Shown: positions 25,779 to 34,741, counted from the first letter of the stretch. The stretch: DNA of 64,000 bases from RUG100 sp050953405 (GCA_050953405.1 JBMNMP010000001.1:558001-622000), one strand, 5' to 3'. Notes: a model not told the origin generated them from the letters alone. Translations and numbers: made by a program.

Positions 25779-26720
25779 ATGTATAGTAATTTTTTAGTGT
25801 GTTTGAGAGCGGTGCTCCCGCTGCTGATATTCATGCTCATCGGCATGGCTGTACGCAGGGCGAAACTGCTGAACAAAGAAGAGATCAGCAAGCTGAACCA
25901 CATGGTCTTTGTGGTTTTCTTTCCGGTGCTCATGTTCACCAACCTGTACGGCCAGAAGATCGGTGAAATAGTGCAGCCGAAACTGGTGATCTTCGCGGTT
26001 GCGGTCGTCCTCGGGGTCTATTTTCTCTCGTTCCCTGTGGTACTCAATGCAGAAAAGGATCCGCGCAAACGCGGCGCCATGATACAGGCCATCTATCGCA
26101 GCAACTTCGTCATCATGGGGCTGCCGGTGGCCATCAACATCTTCGGGCGCAGTCACCTCGCGGTGACCATGATGATGATCGTGATCATAGTGCCGCTTTA
26201 CAACGTGCTCGCGGTGATCACCCTGGAAGCTTTCCGCGGGGGCCGGATCAGAAAATCGCAGATATTCCTGCGCATCATCCTCAATCCTCTGATCCTGGGA
26301 GCCATGGCCGGGGTAGCGGCCGCGCTAACAGGTCTGCATCTGCCGTCTGTCCTCGAAAGTGTCATCAATCAGATGTCGGACATCGCTTCGCCGCTCGCGC
26401 TGATCATACTGGGCGCTTCCTTCAGTTTCAGCAGCGTATCCCACCTGAAGAAGGATCTTGCGATAGGTGTGCTCGGAAAGCTGGTGGTCGTCCCTGCGAT
26501 CGGGCTGACGCTGACAGTACTGCTGGGATTTCGCGGGATCGAATTCGTTACCATGGTCTCCATACTGGCGGCGCCGACAGCGGTATCCTCTTTCACGATG
26601 GCGGAGTCCATGGGCAGCGACGGCGAACTGGCCGGCGCCTGTGTGGTCTTTTCATCAGCACTGTCGGTGCTCACGATGTTCCTGTGGCTCTTTGTCTTCA
26701 AGAATCTGGGCATGTTTTGA
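25779..26720 (+). CDS. AEC-family (auxin efflux carrier type) transporter
   Basis: 313 residues with about ten hydrophobic helices in two halves. The family pattern is LNKEEISKLNHMVFVVFFPVLMFTNL near the start and a second inverted repeat at the end (ILAAPTAVSSFTMAESMG). Members export organic acids or amino acids, e.g. malate or lysine. TATAAT (25767-25772) is only seven bases upstream of ATG and there is no Shine-Dalgarno sequence, so the mRNA may be leaderless. The following SirTM gene is 46 bases away. Confidence 0.88.
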   Translation: MYSNFLVCLRAVLPLLIFMLIGMAVRRAKLLNKEEISKLNHMVFVVFFPVLMFTNLYGQKIGEIVQPKLVIFAVAVVLGVYFLSFPVVLNAEKDPRKRGAMIQAIYRSNFVIMGLPVAINIFGRSHLAVTMMMIVIIVPLYNVLAVITLEAFRGGRIRKSQIFLRIILNPLILGAMAGVAAALTGLHLPSVLESVINQMSDIASPLALIILGASFSFSSVSHLKKDLAIGVLGKLVVVPAIGLTLTVLLGFRGIEFVTMVSILAAPTAVSSFTMAESMGSDGELAGACVVFSSALSVLTMFLWLFVFKNLGMF

Positions 26721-26766
26721 CAGAGGCCGGCGGGGGTAAAACGGTATCGTTGACAGGAGAATCAAG

Positions 26767-27645
26767 ATGAAAGATGAAATTAAGAGAGCAAAGGAAAAGA
26801 TCGCGGGCGCTGAGGCCGTGGTCATCGGAGCGGGTGCAGGCCTCTCGACAGCCGCAGGCTTTGTGTACGACGGGGCCGCCTTTGAGAAAAACTTTGGAGA
26901 TTTCGGGCGCAGATACGGCTTCCAGGATGCTTACTCCGGAGGCTTCTACCCGTACAAGACGCCGGAAGAGGAATGGGGCTTCTGGTGCCGGTATATCTGG
27001 GTCAACCGGTACATGGATCCCACCGGCAGCGTCTACAGCGACCTGCTGGAGCTGGTGCGCGGCAGGAATTATTTTGTGATCACCACTAACGTCGATCACT
27101 GCTTCCAGAAAGCGGGCTGCGACAAACAGCGCCTGTTCTATACCCAGGGCGATTACGGTCTCTGGCAGTGCAGTCTGCCCTGCCACCGGGGAACCTATGA
27201 TAACGAAAAAACGGTGCGCAAAATGATCCTCGCCGAGGGCTTTGGGATCGGCGCAAAGAACGAGTTGATCCCGCCGCAGGGCAGAGCGCCCGGGATGACG
27301 GTCCCCGGGGAACTGGCGCCCAGGTGCCCGGTCTGCGGACGCCCGATGAAGATGAACCTGAGATCCGACGATACTTTTGTGGAGGACGCCGGATGGCACA
27401 GGGCGGCAGAGCGATATGAGGAGTTCATGCGCCTCAACGGAGACCGGGATATCGTCTATCTGGAGATCGACGTCGGCTAAAATACACCGTCGATCATCAA
27501 ATATCCCTTCTGGCGGCAGACGTACCGGAACGAGCGGGCGACATACATCTGCATCAATGAAGATGCGGCCTGCCCCAAAGAAATCGAGAGCCGTTCGCTC
27601 TGCATCAGCGGCAATGCGGCTAAAGTGATCGGAGAGTTGCTATGA
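26767..27645 (+). pseudogene. SirTM-type sirtuin (macrodomain-linked), interrupted by an in-frame TAA
   Basis: The frame has 293 codons with TAA at codon 238 (27478-27480). Sirtuin NAD-binding GAGAGLSTAAGF, TTNVDHCF, the zinc cysteines CSLPCH and CPVCGRPM, and the end ...EIDVG-stop-NTPSIIKYPFW follow the class M pattern; the lost residue is probably aromatic (TAC/TAT to TAA). Class M sirtuins are ADP-ribosyltransferases rather than deacylases. The remaining frame ends by ATGA overlap with the zinc-macro gene, the linked eraser enzyme. If translated as written, the protein lacks its last 55 residues, including a core strand. Confidence 0.85.
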
Positions 27646-28433
27646 ATCAGCAGGAAAGAAGAAAATGGCTCCTTGACAGCCTTTTGAAAGAACGTATCCG
27701 CTACGGACAAGCTGCAGTGCCCTCCTCTGAGATGGAACAAAAGCAGCTGCTGCGGGCGCTGGTCAATGTGCGCCCGCCGGCGCCTGTCAGCGATGAATTC
27801 CTCAGGGTGCAGGATGCCTATCTTCAGGAAGAACTCAGGGAGAAGGGGATCACCGACATAGAGGATCTGCAGCCTGTCGAGGACGGCATCTATCTCTGGC
27901 AGGGCGACATCACCACTCTGCGCTGCGGAGCGATCGTCAATGCGGCCAACAGCGGGATGACGGGCTGCTACGTGCCCGGGCATTCGTGCATCGATAACGC
28001 CATCCACACGTACGCCGGTGTGCAGCTGCGGCTGGAGTGCGACCGCATCATGCGCGAGCAGGGACACGAAGAAGCGTCCGGACAGGCCAAGATAACTCCG
28101 GCTTTTAATCTGCCCTGCGATCACGTGATCCACACGGTGGGCCCCATCGTTCAGGGAGCGCTCACCGAAGAGGACGAGCGGCTGCTGGCTTCCTGTTACC
28201 GGAGTTGTCTGCAGGTCGCACTTGAAAACGGAGTCGCCAGCATCGCTTCCTGCTGCATATCGACGGGCGTGTTCCGCTTTCCGGCGGGGCGGGCGGCGGA
28301 GATCGCGGTGCGCACGGTGAGGGACTTTCGCCGCGGACACCGGGGACGGATACAGGTGCTCTTCAACGTGTTCAAAGACAGCGATCTGGAGATCTACAGC
28401 GGCCTGCTGGGCGACGGCGGTCAAAATACCTGA
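27642..28433 (+). CDS. zinc-dependent macro domain ADP-ribosylglycohydrolase
   Basis: 263 residues. An N-terminal helical region (about 1-85) precedes a macro domain with WQGDITTLRCGAIVNAANSG and the zinc/catalytic loop TGCYVPGHSCIDNAIH (Cys and His ligands), ending with FRFPAGRAAEIAVRTV. This loop is specific to the Zn-macro class found next to SirTM. It removes ADP-ribose from proteins. Overlaps the SirTM frame by four bases. The lipoate-linked GcvH-L and LplA2 partners known from Staphylococcus/Streptococcus operons are not present here. Confidence 0.93.
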   Translation: MNQQERRKWLLDSLLKERIRYGQAAVPSSEMEQKQLLRALVNVRPPAPVSDEFLRVQDAYLQEELREKGITDIEDLQPVEDGIYLWQGDITTLRCGAIVNAANSGMTGCYVPGHSCIDNAIHTYAGVQLRLECDRIMREQGHEEASGQAKITPAFNLPCDHVIHTVGPIVQGALTEEDERLLASCYRSCLQVALENGVASIASCCISTGVFRFPAGRAAEIAVRTVRDFRRGHRGRIQVLFNVFKDSDLEIYSGLLGDGGQNT

Positions 28434-28443
28434 AAAAACAAAA

Positions 28444-28461
28444 TTGTTAAAACATTGACAC
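28444..28461 (+). promoter_or_regulatory. candidate Rex operator
   Basis: TTGTTAA-AACA-TTGACAC resembles the clostridial Rex site TTGTTAA-N4-TTAACAA with two mismatches in the right half. It overlaps the -35 box TTGACA at 28455-28460. Rex itself is encoded at 45047. Confidence 0.35.
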
Positions 28462-28483
28462 GGTGAGGCGTATAATATAAAAT
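28455..28483 (+). promoter_or_regulatory. distal promoter upstream of the hydratase gene
   Basis: TTGACA (28455-28460), 17-base spacer, TAAAAT (28478-28483). The -10 box sits inside the AT palindrome 28471-28492. Confidence 0.5.
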
Positions 28484-28492
28484 TATATTATA
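28471..28492 (+). promoter_or_regulatory. perfect AT palindrome over the -10 region
   Basis: TATAATATAA and TTATATTATA are exact reverse complements around AA (10-2-10). It may be an operator or simply promoter-rich DNA. Confidence 0.6.
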
Positions 28493-28663
28493 AACTTCGA
28501 ACAGAAGCTGAAACAGAATCGATTTGAAGAGCTGTCATTTCAGCGTATGTCATAATTACACACGAAGGGGCTGTTGTACGATCCGGTGCGACAGCTTCTT
28601 TCTGTTTCTGCCGCCGCGGACCGGTTGATTTTATTTCGCAGGAGCCCGGGATATACAGCAGGC

Positions 28664-28692
28664 TTGCAGAAACCCCCGCGGTTGCATATAAT
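28664..28692 (+). promoter_or_regulatory. proximal promoter of the hydratase gene
   Basis: TTGCAG (28664-28669), 17-base spacer, TATAAT (28687-28692), about 60 bases before the start codon. Confidence 0.55.
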
Positions 28693-28751
28693 ATATGGTG
28701 CGCAGTTGCGCAAAAATGATATAGAGGCAATAAAAGAAAAGGAATCAGAAT

Positions 28752-31052
28752 ATGGTGAAATTATACAATGAAGGTGCTTTCCTGCTCCAGGGGCAGGAAA
28801 TAGTAAAAGAATCAGAAGCGGCCGGATCTGGAAAGAAGCTGGACAAGGAGGTTGCCAGAAAGGGAACTATGGCTTACTCCATCCTGTCAGCCCACAACAC
28901 GGCGGACAACATGGAACAGCTGCGGATAAAGTTCGACGCCATGGCCAGCCACGATATCACGTTTGTGGGCATCATCCAGACGGCCAGAGCGTCCGGCATG
29001 GAAAAGTTCCCCCTGCCGTACGTGCTCACCAACTGCCACAATTCACTGTGCGCAGTCGGAGGTACTATCAATGAGGACGACCATGTATTCGGTCTCTCGG
29101 CGGCGAAAAAGTACGGCGGCATCTTCGTACCGCCCCACATCGCGGTCATTCATCAGTACATGAGAGAGATGATGGCGGGATGCGGCAGGATGATCCTGGG
29201 CTCGGACAGCCATACGAGATACGGAGCCCTGGGCACCATGGCCATGGGTGAAGGCGGCGGCGAGCTGGTAAAGCAGCTGCTGGAAGACACTTATGATATC
29301 GCTTATCCGGGCGTAGTCGGCGTATACCTCACCGGCAGGCCGGCTCCGGGCATCGGACCGCAGGATATCGCGCTGGCCATAATCGGTGCGGTGTACAAGA
29401 ACGGATATGTCAAGAACAAGGTGATGGAGTTCGTGGGACCGGGGATCGCCTCCATGGGGACAGACTACCGCAACGCTGTGGATGTAATGACTACAGAGAC
29501 CACATGTCTTTCATCGATCTGGGTGACCGACGAGGACACAAAACAGTTCCTCACAAAGCACGGCAGGCCGGAAGCCTACAAAAAGCTGCAGCCGGCGGAC
29601 GTGGCTTACTATGACGGGTTCATCGAGGTGGATCTCTCCACCATCAAGCCGATGATCGCGCTGCCGTTCCACCCGAGCAACACCTATGAGATCGACGAGC
29701 TGAACGCCAACCTGGAGGACATCCTCCACAGCGTCGAGGAAAATGCAAAAGAGATCACTGAAAATCCGGACATAGATTTTACTTTGAGAGACAAGATAAT
29801 CGATGGCAAGCTGCATGTACAGCAGGGGATCATTGCAGGATGTGCCGGCGGAAACTACATCAACGTGATCGATGCCGCGCACATCATGAAGAACGCCAGC
29901 TGCGGCAACGACGAGTTCAGCGTTTCCGTGTATCCGTCATCGCAGGCGGTGTTCCTCGACCTGGTGAAGAAGGGCGCGATTACCGACCTCATGTCGACGG
30001 GCGCTGTCGTGAAGACTGCCTTCTGCGGACCGTGCTTTGGCGCCGGCGACACACCGGCCAACAACGGATTCTCTGTGCGCCACACGACGAGGAACTTCCC
30101 CAGCAGGGAAGGATCAAAGCCGGGTTCAGGACAGCTGGCTGCAGTAGCTCTCATGGATGCCAGGTCGATCGCGGCCACGGCTGTCAACGGCGGAGTGCTG
30201 ACACCGGCGACTGAATTTGCGGACGACTATGCGGCTCCGGAATACGATTTTGATGATTCGGTCTACAAGGCCAGGATATACAACGGATACGGCAAGGCGG
30301 ACTCCAGTCAGGAACTGGTATACGGCCCCAACATCAAGGACTGGCCGGAGCAGGAAGCTCTCGCAGACGACATCCTCCTGAAGGTATGCTCGCGCATCAT
30401 GGATCCGGTGACCACCACTGACGAACTGATCCCTTCGGGGGAGACCAGCTCGTATCGTTCCAATCCTCTGGGGCTGGCGGAGTTCACGCTCTCGCGCCGT
30501 GATCCGGAGTATGTGGGACGCTCCAAGGCGGTTCACGAGATGGAGATCGCGCGCCTTGCAGGAAAGATCGCTGCCGACGGCAGCGGTGCAGATCTGCCGG
30601 AGGATCTGACTGCGGCCCTGAAGAAGGTGGCCGCGATAGAGCCCGGTGTGGATCTCTCAAAGGTCGAGATCGGCAGCATGATATACTGCGTGCGCCCCGG
30701 AGACGGCTCTGCCAGAGAACAGGCTGCCAGCTGTCAGAGGGTACTCGGCGGACTGGCCAACATCTGTGAAGAGTACGCCACCAAGAGATACCGCTCCAAC
30801 GTGATGAACTGGGGTATGATGCCGTTCCAGATGAAGGGTGAGCCGCAGTTCGAGGTGGGCGATTATATCTTCGTGCCCGGTGCCAGAAAAGCGCTGGATA
30901 CGGATATGAAAGACATCAAAGCCTATGTGCTCGGAAGCGGTGCTGCAGACGAGCCGAAGGAGATCAGCCTCTACATCTCAGAGATGACGGATACCGAGAA
31001 GGAAATCGTCAAGGCGGGCTGCCTGATCAATTTCAACAGGAATCGCGCTTGA
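28752..31052 (+). CDS. aconitase-family hydratase
   Basis: 766 residues, full length for the bacterial aconitase-like hydratase group. Cluster and active-site segments are TNCHNSLCAVGG, GSDSHTRYGALGTMAMGEGGGE, GCAGGNY, and the iron-sulfur ligands in FCGPCFGAGDTPANN. The C-terminal swivel part includes SNVMNWGMMPFQ. It interconverts a tricarboxylic or related hydroxyacid and its enoic form via a [4Fe-4S] cluster. Sequence order resembles the clostridial 'hydratase' branch rather than classical AcnA/AcnB, so citrate as substrate is likely but not certain. Start GTG/ATG choice: ATG 28752 lies after AAAAGGAA. Monocistronic with its own terminator. Confidence 0.88.
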   Translation: MVKLYNEGAFLLQGQEIVKESEAAGSGKKLDKEVARKGTMAYSILSAHNTADNMEQLRIKFDAMASHDITFVGIIQTARASGMEKFPLPYVLTNCHNSLCAVGGTINEDDHVFGLSAAKKYGGIFVPPHIAVIHQYMREMMAGCGRMILGSDSHTRYGALGTMAMGEGGGELVKQLLEDTYDIAYPGVVGVYLTGRPAPGIGPQDIALAIIGAVYKNGYVKNKVMEFVGPGIASMGTDYRNAVDVMTTETTCLSSIWVTDEDTKQFLTKHGRPEAYKKLQPADVAYYDGFIEVDLSTIKPMIALPFHPSNTYEIDELNANLEDILHSVEENAKEITENPDIDFTLRDKIIDGKLHVQQGIIAGCAGGNYINVIDAAHIMKNASCGNDEFSVSVYPSSQAVFLDLVKKGAITDLMSTGAVVKTAFCGPCFGAGDTPANNGFSVRHTTRNFPSREGSKPGSGQLAAVALMDARSIAATAVNGGVLTPATEFADDYAAPEYDFDDSVYKARIYNGYGKADSSQELVYGPNIKDWPEQEALADDILLKVCSRIMDPVTTTDELIPSGETSSYRSNPLGLAEFTLSRRDPEYVGRSKAVHEMEIARLAGKIAADGSGADLPEDLTAALKKVAAIEPGVDLSKVEIGSMIYCVRPGDGSAREQAASCQRVLGGLANICEEYATKRYRSNVMNWGMMPFQMKGEPQFEVGDYIFVPGARKALDTDMKDIKAYVLGSGAADEPKEISLYISEMTDTEKEIVKAGCLINFNRNRA

Positions 31053-31091
31053 GGCGAGGTCTGAAGACCGGTATTCAGGTACGGAAATATC

Positions 31092-31126
31092 AGGACCCGC
31101 TGCGGCTTGCGGCGGGTCCCTTTTTT
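31092..31126 (+). terminator. intrinsic terminator of the hydratase gene
   Basis: GGACCCGC (31093-31100) pairs with GCGGGTCC (31112-31119), followed by six T residues. Confidence 0.85.
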
Positions 31127-31149
31127 AGAAAAGAATGTGAGGTTCTGAA

Positions 31150-32178
31150 ATGGCTTATTCTATAGAGAAGGCAAAACAGGAAGTGATACGGGCGGGAAAG
31201 GAACTGCTGGAGCACGGGCTGATCGCGAGGACCTGGGGCAATATCAGCGCCCGGATCAGTGAGACGCAGTTTGTGATCACGCCCAGCGGGAGATCCTATG
31301 AGACCTTGACGCCGGAGGATCTGCCGCTGGTGAACATCGCGGACGGCTCCTATGAGGGCGATATCAGGCCTTCCAGTGAGAAGGGCGTCCACGCGGTCAT
31401 CTACCGCCTGCTGCCCGATGTGGACTTCGTGATCCACACGCACCAGAGCAATGCTTCTGCGCTGAGCGTGCTCGGAGAAGATCACGACCTCTACGAGATG
31501 TCGTCCGACCTCATCAGCAGCGCCGAGCGCGAGGTGCTGGGGCCCTACATACCCACGGCGGAGTACGGCATGTCGGCGACTCAGAAACTGACGGACGCCG
31601 TCTGCAGGGCGGTAGATGAATACTTTGACTGCAGCACGGTGCTCCTGAAATATCACGGTGCGGTCTGCTGGGGCGCTGATTACGAGAGCGCTTTCCGCGC
31701 AGCTTACACCCTCGAGGATGTCAGCGGGCGTATCTACCAGCGGCTGTGCGGCATAGATCTCGGCCTCCCCGCGGGCAGGCGGCAGCAGAAACCCCTGAAG
31801 AGGGGCTATGCGATCCGGCTGCGCACGCCGTTCGTGATGGAGATGAGCCGCCTGGAGCGTGAGATGTTCCCCTATCTCGATGACATGGCGCAGATAGCGG
31901 GCGTCAGCGTCAGATGCGTCCCCCGGGATGCCTCGAATGCGGAGATCGGAAAGGCGCTGCGGAAAAGGAATGCTGTTTTCCTGGCCGGGGACGGGGCCAT
32001 ATGCGTGGGACCCGACAAGGATGAAGCCGAGGCGGTCTGCCTGGTGATGGAAAAGAACTGCCAGGCAGCTTATCTGGCGATGAAGATGGCGGTGAAGCCG
32101 CTGCCGCCGGGGATCGCGCGCAGGGATCGCTCTTTCTATGTCGATCACTACGCGGCGCGGAAGGACGAAGCGGAATAA
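31150..32178 (+). CDS. class II aldolase/adducin protein with a degenerate second copy
   Basis: 342 residues. Residues 1 to ~215 form a class II (zinc) aldolase domain: TWGNISARI, TPSGRSYE, SSEKGVHAVIYR, the zinc ligands IHTHQSN, and LLKYHGAVCWGADYESAF. Residues ~225-342 repeat the last part of the fold (FLAGDGAICVGPDKDEAEAV aligns with the KYHGAVCWGADYESAF part) but lack the HxH zinc ligands. The family cleaves or epimerises sugar phosphates such as fuculose- or ribulose-phosphate. A second, non-catalytic copy could bind another substrate or the partner subunit. It starts shortly after the preceding terminator, with GAGG upstream. Confidence 0.85.
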   Translation: MAYSIEKAKQEVIRAGKELLEHGLIARTWGNISARISETQFVITPSGRSYETLTPEDLPLVNIADGSYEGDIRPSSEKGVHAVIYRLLPDVDFVIHTHQSNASALSVLGEDHDLYEMSSDLISSAEREVLGPYIPTAEYGMSATQKLTDAVCRAVDEYFDCSTVLLKYHGAVCWGADYESAFRAAYTLEDVSGRIYQRLCGIDLGLPAGRRQQKPLKRGYAIRLRTPFVMEMSRLEREMFPYLDDMAQIAGVSVRCVPRDASNAEIGKALRKRNAVFLAGDGAICVGPDKDEAEAVCLVMEKNCQAAYLAMKMAVKPLPPGIARRDRSFYVDHYAARKDEAE

Positions 32179-32333
32179 ATGCAATCTAAAAGGCCTGCCG
32201 CATAGCAGGTCTTCCAGAGTGTAAAATGAATGAGAGGATTGTTTTGAAAAAGATATTATCTTTTCGATGGTGTTATAATAACCCGGTAAGCTGAAACAAA
32301 TCTTAAATCTGCGAAAAAACTTCAAAACTAATA

Positions 32334-32366
32334 AAAGAGCTGTCGCCCGGGGGACGACAGCTCTTT
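32334..32366 (-). terminator. intrinsic terminator of hom (bidirectional)
   Basis: AAAGAGCTGTCG pairs with CGACAGCTCTTT, with T residues on the minus-strand side. It lies just after the hom stop and could also stop transcripts from the aldolase gene. Confidence 0.8.
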
Positions 32367-32376
32367 GCATTACAGC

Positions 32377-33666
32377 TTACTCTTCTACGCGCAGTACATT
32401 GTCGACGGACTCGACATACTTGTTTTTCTTGAGGTCTTCGAGCGCCTTGTCGAGGACCGTCTTTTCTACCTTGTGTACGATGAAGATGAGGGGAACTACG
32501 CCCTGATCGTTGCCGCCGCTGCGCTGGATCATCGATTCGATGCCCACGTTGTGGCTGCCGAGGGTCGTTGAGATCTTGCCCAGCACGCCCGGTTCGTCCA
32601 GTGCCTTGACGCGGATGTAATATTTGTTGGCTCCCTCGCCGGCGTATTCGAGGTCGGCATCGTACTGGAGCGGAGCGACGGGGTCGAAAGCCGCACCCTT
32701 GTCAAGCTGACGCGCGATGTCGATCACATCGCCCATCACAGCGCTGCCGGTCGGCATGGGGCCGGCGCCGCGTCCGTAGAACATCAGGTTGTCTACTGCA
32801 TTGCCGGTGACGAATACCGCGTTGAATTCGTTGCTGACGCTGGCCAGCGGATGATCGACGGGTACCAGAGCCGGTTCCACATTGCAGGAGACCCTGCCGC
32901 CCTCCTTCCTGGCGGAAGCCAGCAGTTTTACTTTGTATTCAAACTCTGTTGCAAAGTTGATATCGTCCGCTTCTATGGATGTGATGCCCTGGGTCGGGAT
33001 CTCTTCCGGACCTACGCCGAGCCCGAACACCAGTGAGATCAGGATGGAGAGCTTGTTGGCCGCATCCAGTCCCTCGACGTCTGCGGTGGGGTCGGCCTCT
33101 GCAAAGCCCTTTTCCTGTGCGTCCTTGAGGACTTCAGCGTAGTCCTTGCCATACTCGCTCATCTGGGTCAGTATGTAGTTTGTAGTTCCGTTGAGTATGC
33201 CGTGTATCTCGCTGAATTCATTTGCCAGCAGCGGGTTGGTCAGTGCGGTGAGGATCGGGATCCCGCCGCCTACGCTGGCTTCAAAGCGCAGCAGTGTCTT
33301 GTTTTCCTGTGCCAGCTGCTGCAGTTTCTGTCCGTTGGCCGCGATGGCTGCCTTGTTGGCGGTGACTACGCCTTTCCCGCGGGAGAGAGCTGCCGCCATG
33401 TATTCGGTTGCCGGCTCGATGCCGCCGATGAGCTCGATCACGATGTCGATCTCGGGATCATTGAGGATCTGGTCGACATCGGTGACATACTTTTCCTTTG
33501 GAATATCTATGCCGCGGTCTTTCTCCGGATGGCGGTTGAGGATCTTGACGATCTCGATGTCAAGGCCCACTGACTTTTTGATTTTTTCCTTGTTGAGCTC
33601 CAGCGTACGGTAAGTGCCCTTGCCGATGTTGCCGATGCCCAGCAGTCCTACTTTTACTACTTTCAT
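32377..33666 (-). CDS. hom: homoserine dehydrogenase
   Basis: About 429 residues in the usual three parts: NAD(P)-binding Rossmann (KVGLLGIGNIGKGTYRTL), catalytic part (GILNGTTNYILTQM; DPTADVEGLDAANKL with its lysine), and a C-terminal ACT domain from about residue 348 (RVKALDEPGVLGKISTTL) for feedback by threonine. It reduces aspartate semialdehyde to homoserine, feeding methionine, via the MetA at 50161, and threonine. ATG 33666 is five bases after GGAGG; the start at 33678 contains that site and is rejected. Monocistronic. Confidence 0.96.
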   Translation of the reverse strand: MKVVKVGLLGIGNIGKGTYRTLELNKEKIKKSVGLDIEIVKILNRHPEKDRGIDIPKEKYVTDVDQILNDPEIDIVIELIGGIEPATEYMAAALSRGKGVVTANKAAIAANGQKLQQLAQENKTLLRFEASVGGGIPILTALTNPLLANEFSEIHGILNGTTNYILTQMSEYGKDYAEVLKDAQEKGFAEADPTADVEGLDAANKLSILISLVFGLGVGPEEIPTQGITSIEADDINFATEFEYKVKLLASARKEGGRVSCNVEPALVPVDHPLASVSNEFNAVFVTGNAVDNLMFYGRGAGPMPTGSAVMGDVIDIARQLDKGAAFDPVAPLQYDADLEYAGEGANKYYIRVKALDEPGVLGKISTTLGSHNVGIESMIQRSGGNDQGVVPLIFIVHKVEKTVLDKALEDLKKNKYVESVDNVLRVEE

Positions 33667-33803
33667 ACTGTCCTCCATATATGTAAAATAATTTTGAATT
33701 CAATGCTATTTATTTTAGCACAATCAGGGGGTGGTTGCAATTTCTGCCAGAGACTGGACTACGCGCGGCGCCTGTGTGATAATGAATCGAGGAGTGCGAG
33801 CAG

Positions 33804-34703
33804 ATGGATATACATGAAATGAAAGAAAGCGAACAGGAACAGTATACGCAGCTGTGGCAGGATACTTTTGGCGACAGCCCCCGGGAGATCAGGGCCTTCT
33901 CCGATCATTTCGCCGGCGACTGCCAGCGTCTGGTGCTCGAAGATGAGGGCCGGGTGCGTGCGGAGCTGACGCGTTTCAAGATGGGAGAGCTGGTGTTTGC
34001 AGGCGGCGCGTCGTCCGGGGAGGGTCACCTACCGGCCGTGGTCAGCTACGCCATATGCACCGATGCCGCCAGCCGCGGCCGCGGATACGGATCTGCGATC
34101 ACGGCATACGCGCGCGATATCACAGGTGATGAAGGCGGGATCTCCATGCTGTCACCGGCGGAAGACAGCCTCGTGGATTTTTATCAGCCGCTGGATTACT
34201 GCAGTTTCTTCTATATGGAAGAGAGACGCATAGAGGCGACGGACATCCTGCGGGAAAAATCCTCCGACTATGCAGGACCGATGGCGGTGCGCATGGATGC
34301 CCGGGATTACTGCAGCCTGCGCGAAGAGTTCCTGGCGGGGAGGACACACATCAGACTCTCGCCGGCGACCGCCGGGTTCGTGCGCATCTGCAGTCTCGAC
34401 GGGCGCGGCATGCTGTGCCTCAACGGCGGCCAGGCGATCTGCGTCTGCGATGCCTACAGCTCGGATGAGCGTCTGCTGGTGACCGAGCTGCTGACAAGAG
34501 ATGAGAACGGTGCCCATGAAGCCGCGGCGATGCAGATGATGGCCGACCTGGCGGCTTACTATGGGCGCCGTGAATGCATCTGGCGGATGCCGGCGCGCAG
34601 CGATTCGGAGAGTAAAAAACTGCAGGCCATGCTGGTGCCCGGAAGAAATTTCCCTGCCGCCGCCGGCGCGGAGGCGCCCTGGTTCGGCTTTCCGTTTGAA
34701 TAG
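33804..34703 (+). CDS. GNAT-family acetyltransferase, two-domain
   Basis: 299 residues. The N-terminal domain (about 1-150) has the acetyl-CoA loop CTDAASRGRGYGSAITAYA and the end VDFYQPLDYCSF. The rest resembles the second GNAT-like half seen in larger Eis-type or MshD-type proteins but without a clear CoA loop. The amine substrate is unknown. GAGGAG precedes ATG 33804 at slightly long distance, and TGTGATAAT upstream looks like an extended -10. Confidence 0.82.
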   Translation: MDIHEMKESEQEQYTQLWQDTFGDSPREIRAFSDHFAGDCQRLVLEDEGRVRAELTRFKMGELVFAGGASSGEGHLPAVVSYAICTDAASRGRGYGSAITAYARDITGDEGGISMLSPAEDSLVDFYQPLDYCSFFYMEERRIEATDILREKSSDYAGPMAVRMDARDYCSLREEFLAGRTHIRLSPATAGFVRICSLDGRGMLCLNGGQAICVCDAYSSDERLLVTELLTRDENGAHEAAAMQMMADLAAYYGRRECIWRMPARSDSESKKLQAMLVPGRNFPAAAGAEAPWFGFPFE

Positions 34704-34711
34704 AGGCCAAT

Positions 34712-34741
34712 AAAAAAGCCGCTTTGCAGAAAGCGGCTTTT
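34712..34741 (+). terminator. bidirectional terminator between GNAT and tRNA-Val
   Basis: AAAAGCCGCTTT and AAAGCGGCTTTT form a perfect hairpin around GCAG, flanked by A on one side and T on the other, so it can end both the GNAT transcript and the minus-strand tRNA transcript. Confidence 0.85.

Larger units (their letters stand above)
28434..28751. other. 318-bp intergenic regulatory region
   Basis: No gene seen. It contains two candidate promoters (28455-28483 and 28664-28692), a perfect AT palindrome, a Rex-like site and a weak GAAG..GCTGT/ACAGCTTC hairpin with T residues (about 28564-28602) that may be a leader attenuator. A GCGCA/TGCGC hairpin lies at about 28701-28713, near the hydratase gene. 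Confidence 0.6.

Noticed and set aside
28441..28476. TTGACA with TATAAT at 28471 as promoter
   Set aside because: The spacer would be only 10 bases; TAAAAT at 28478 with 17 bases is the better partner.
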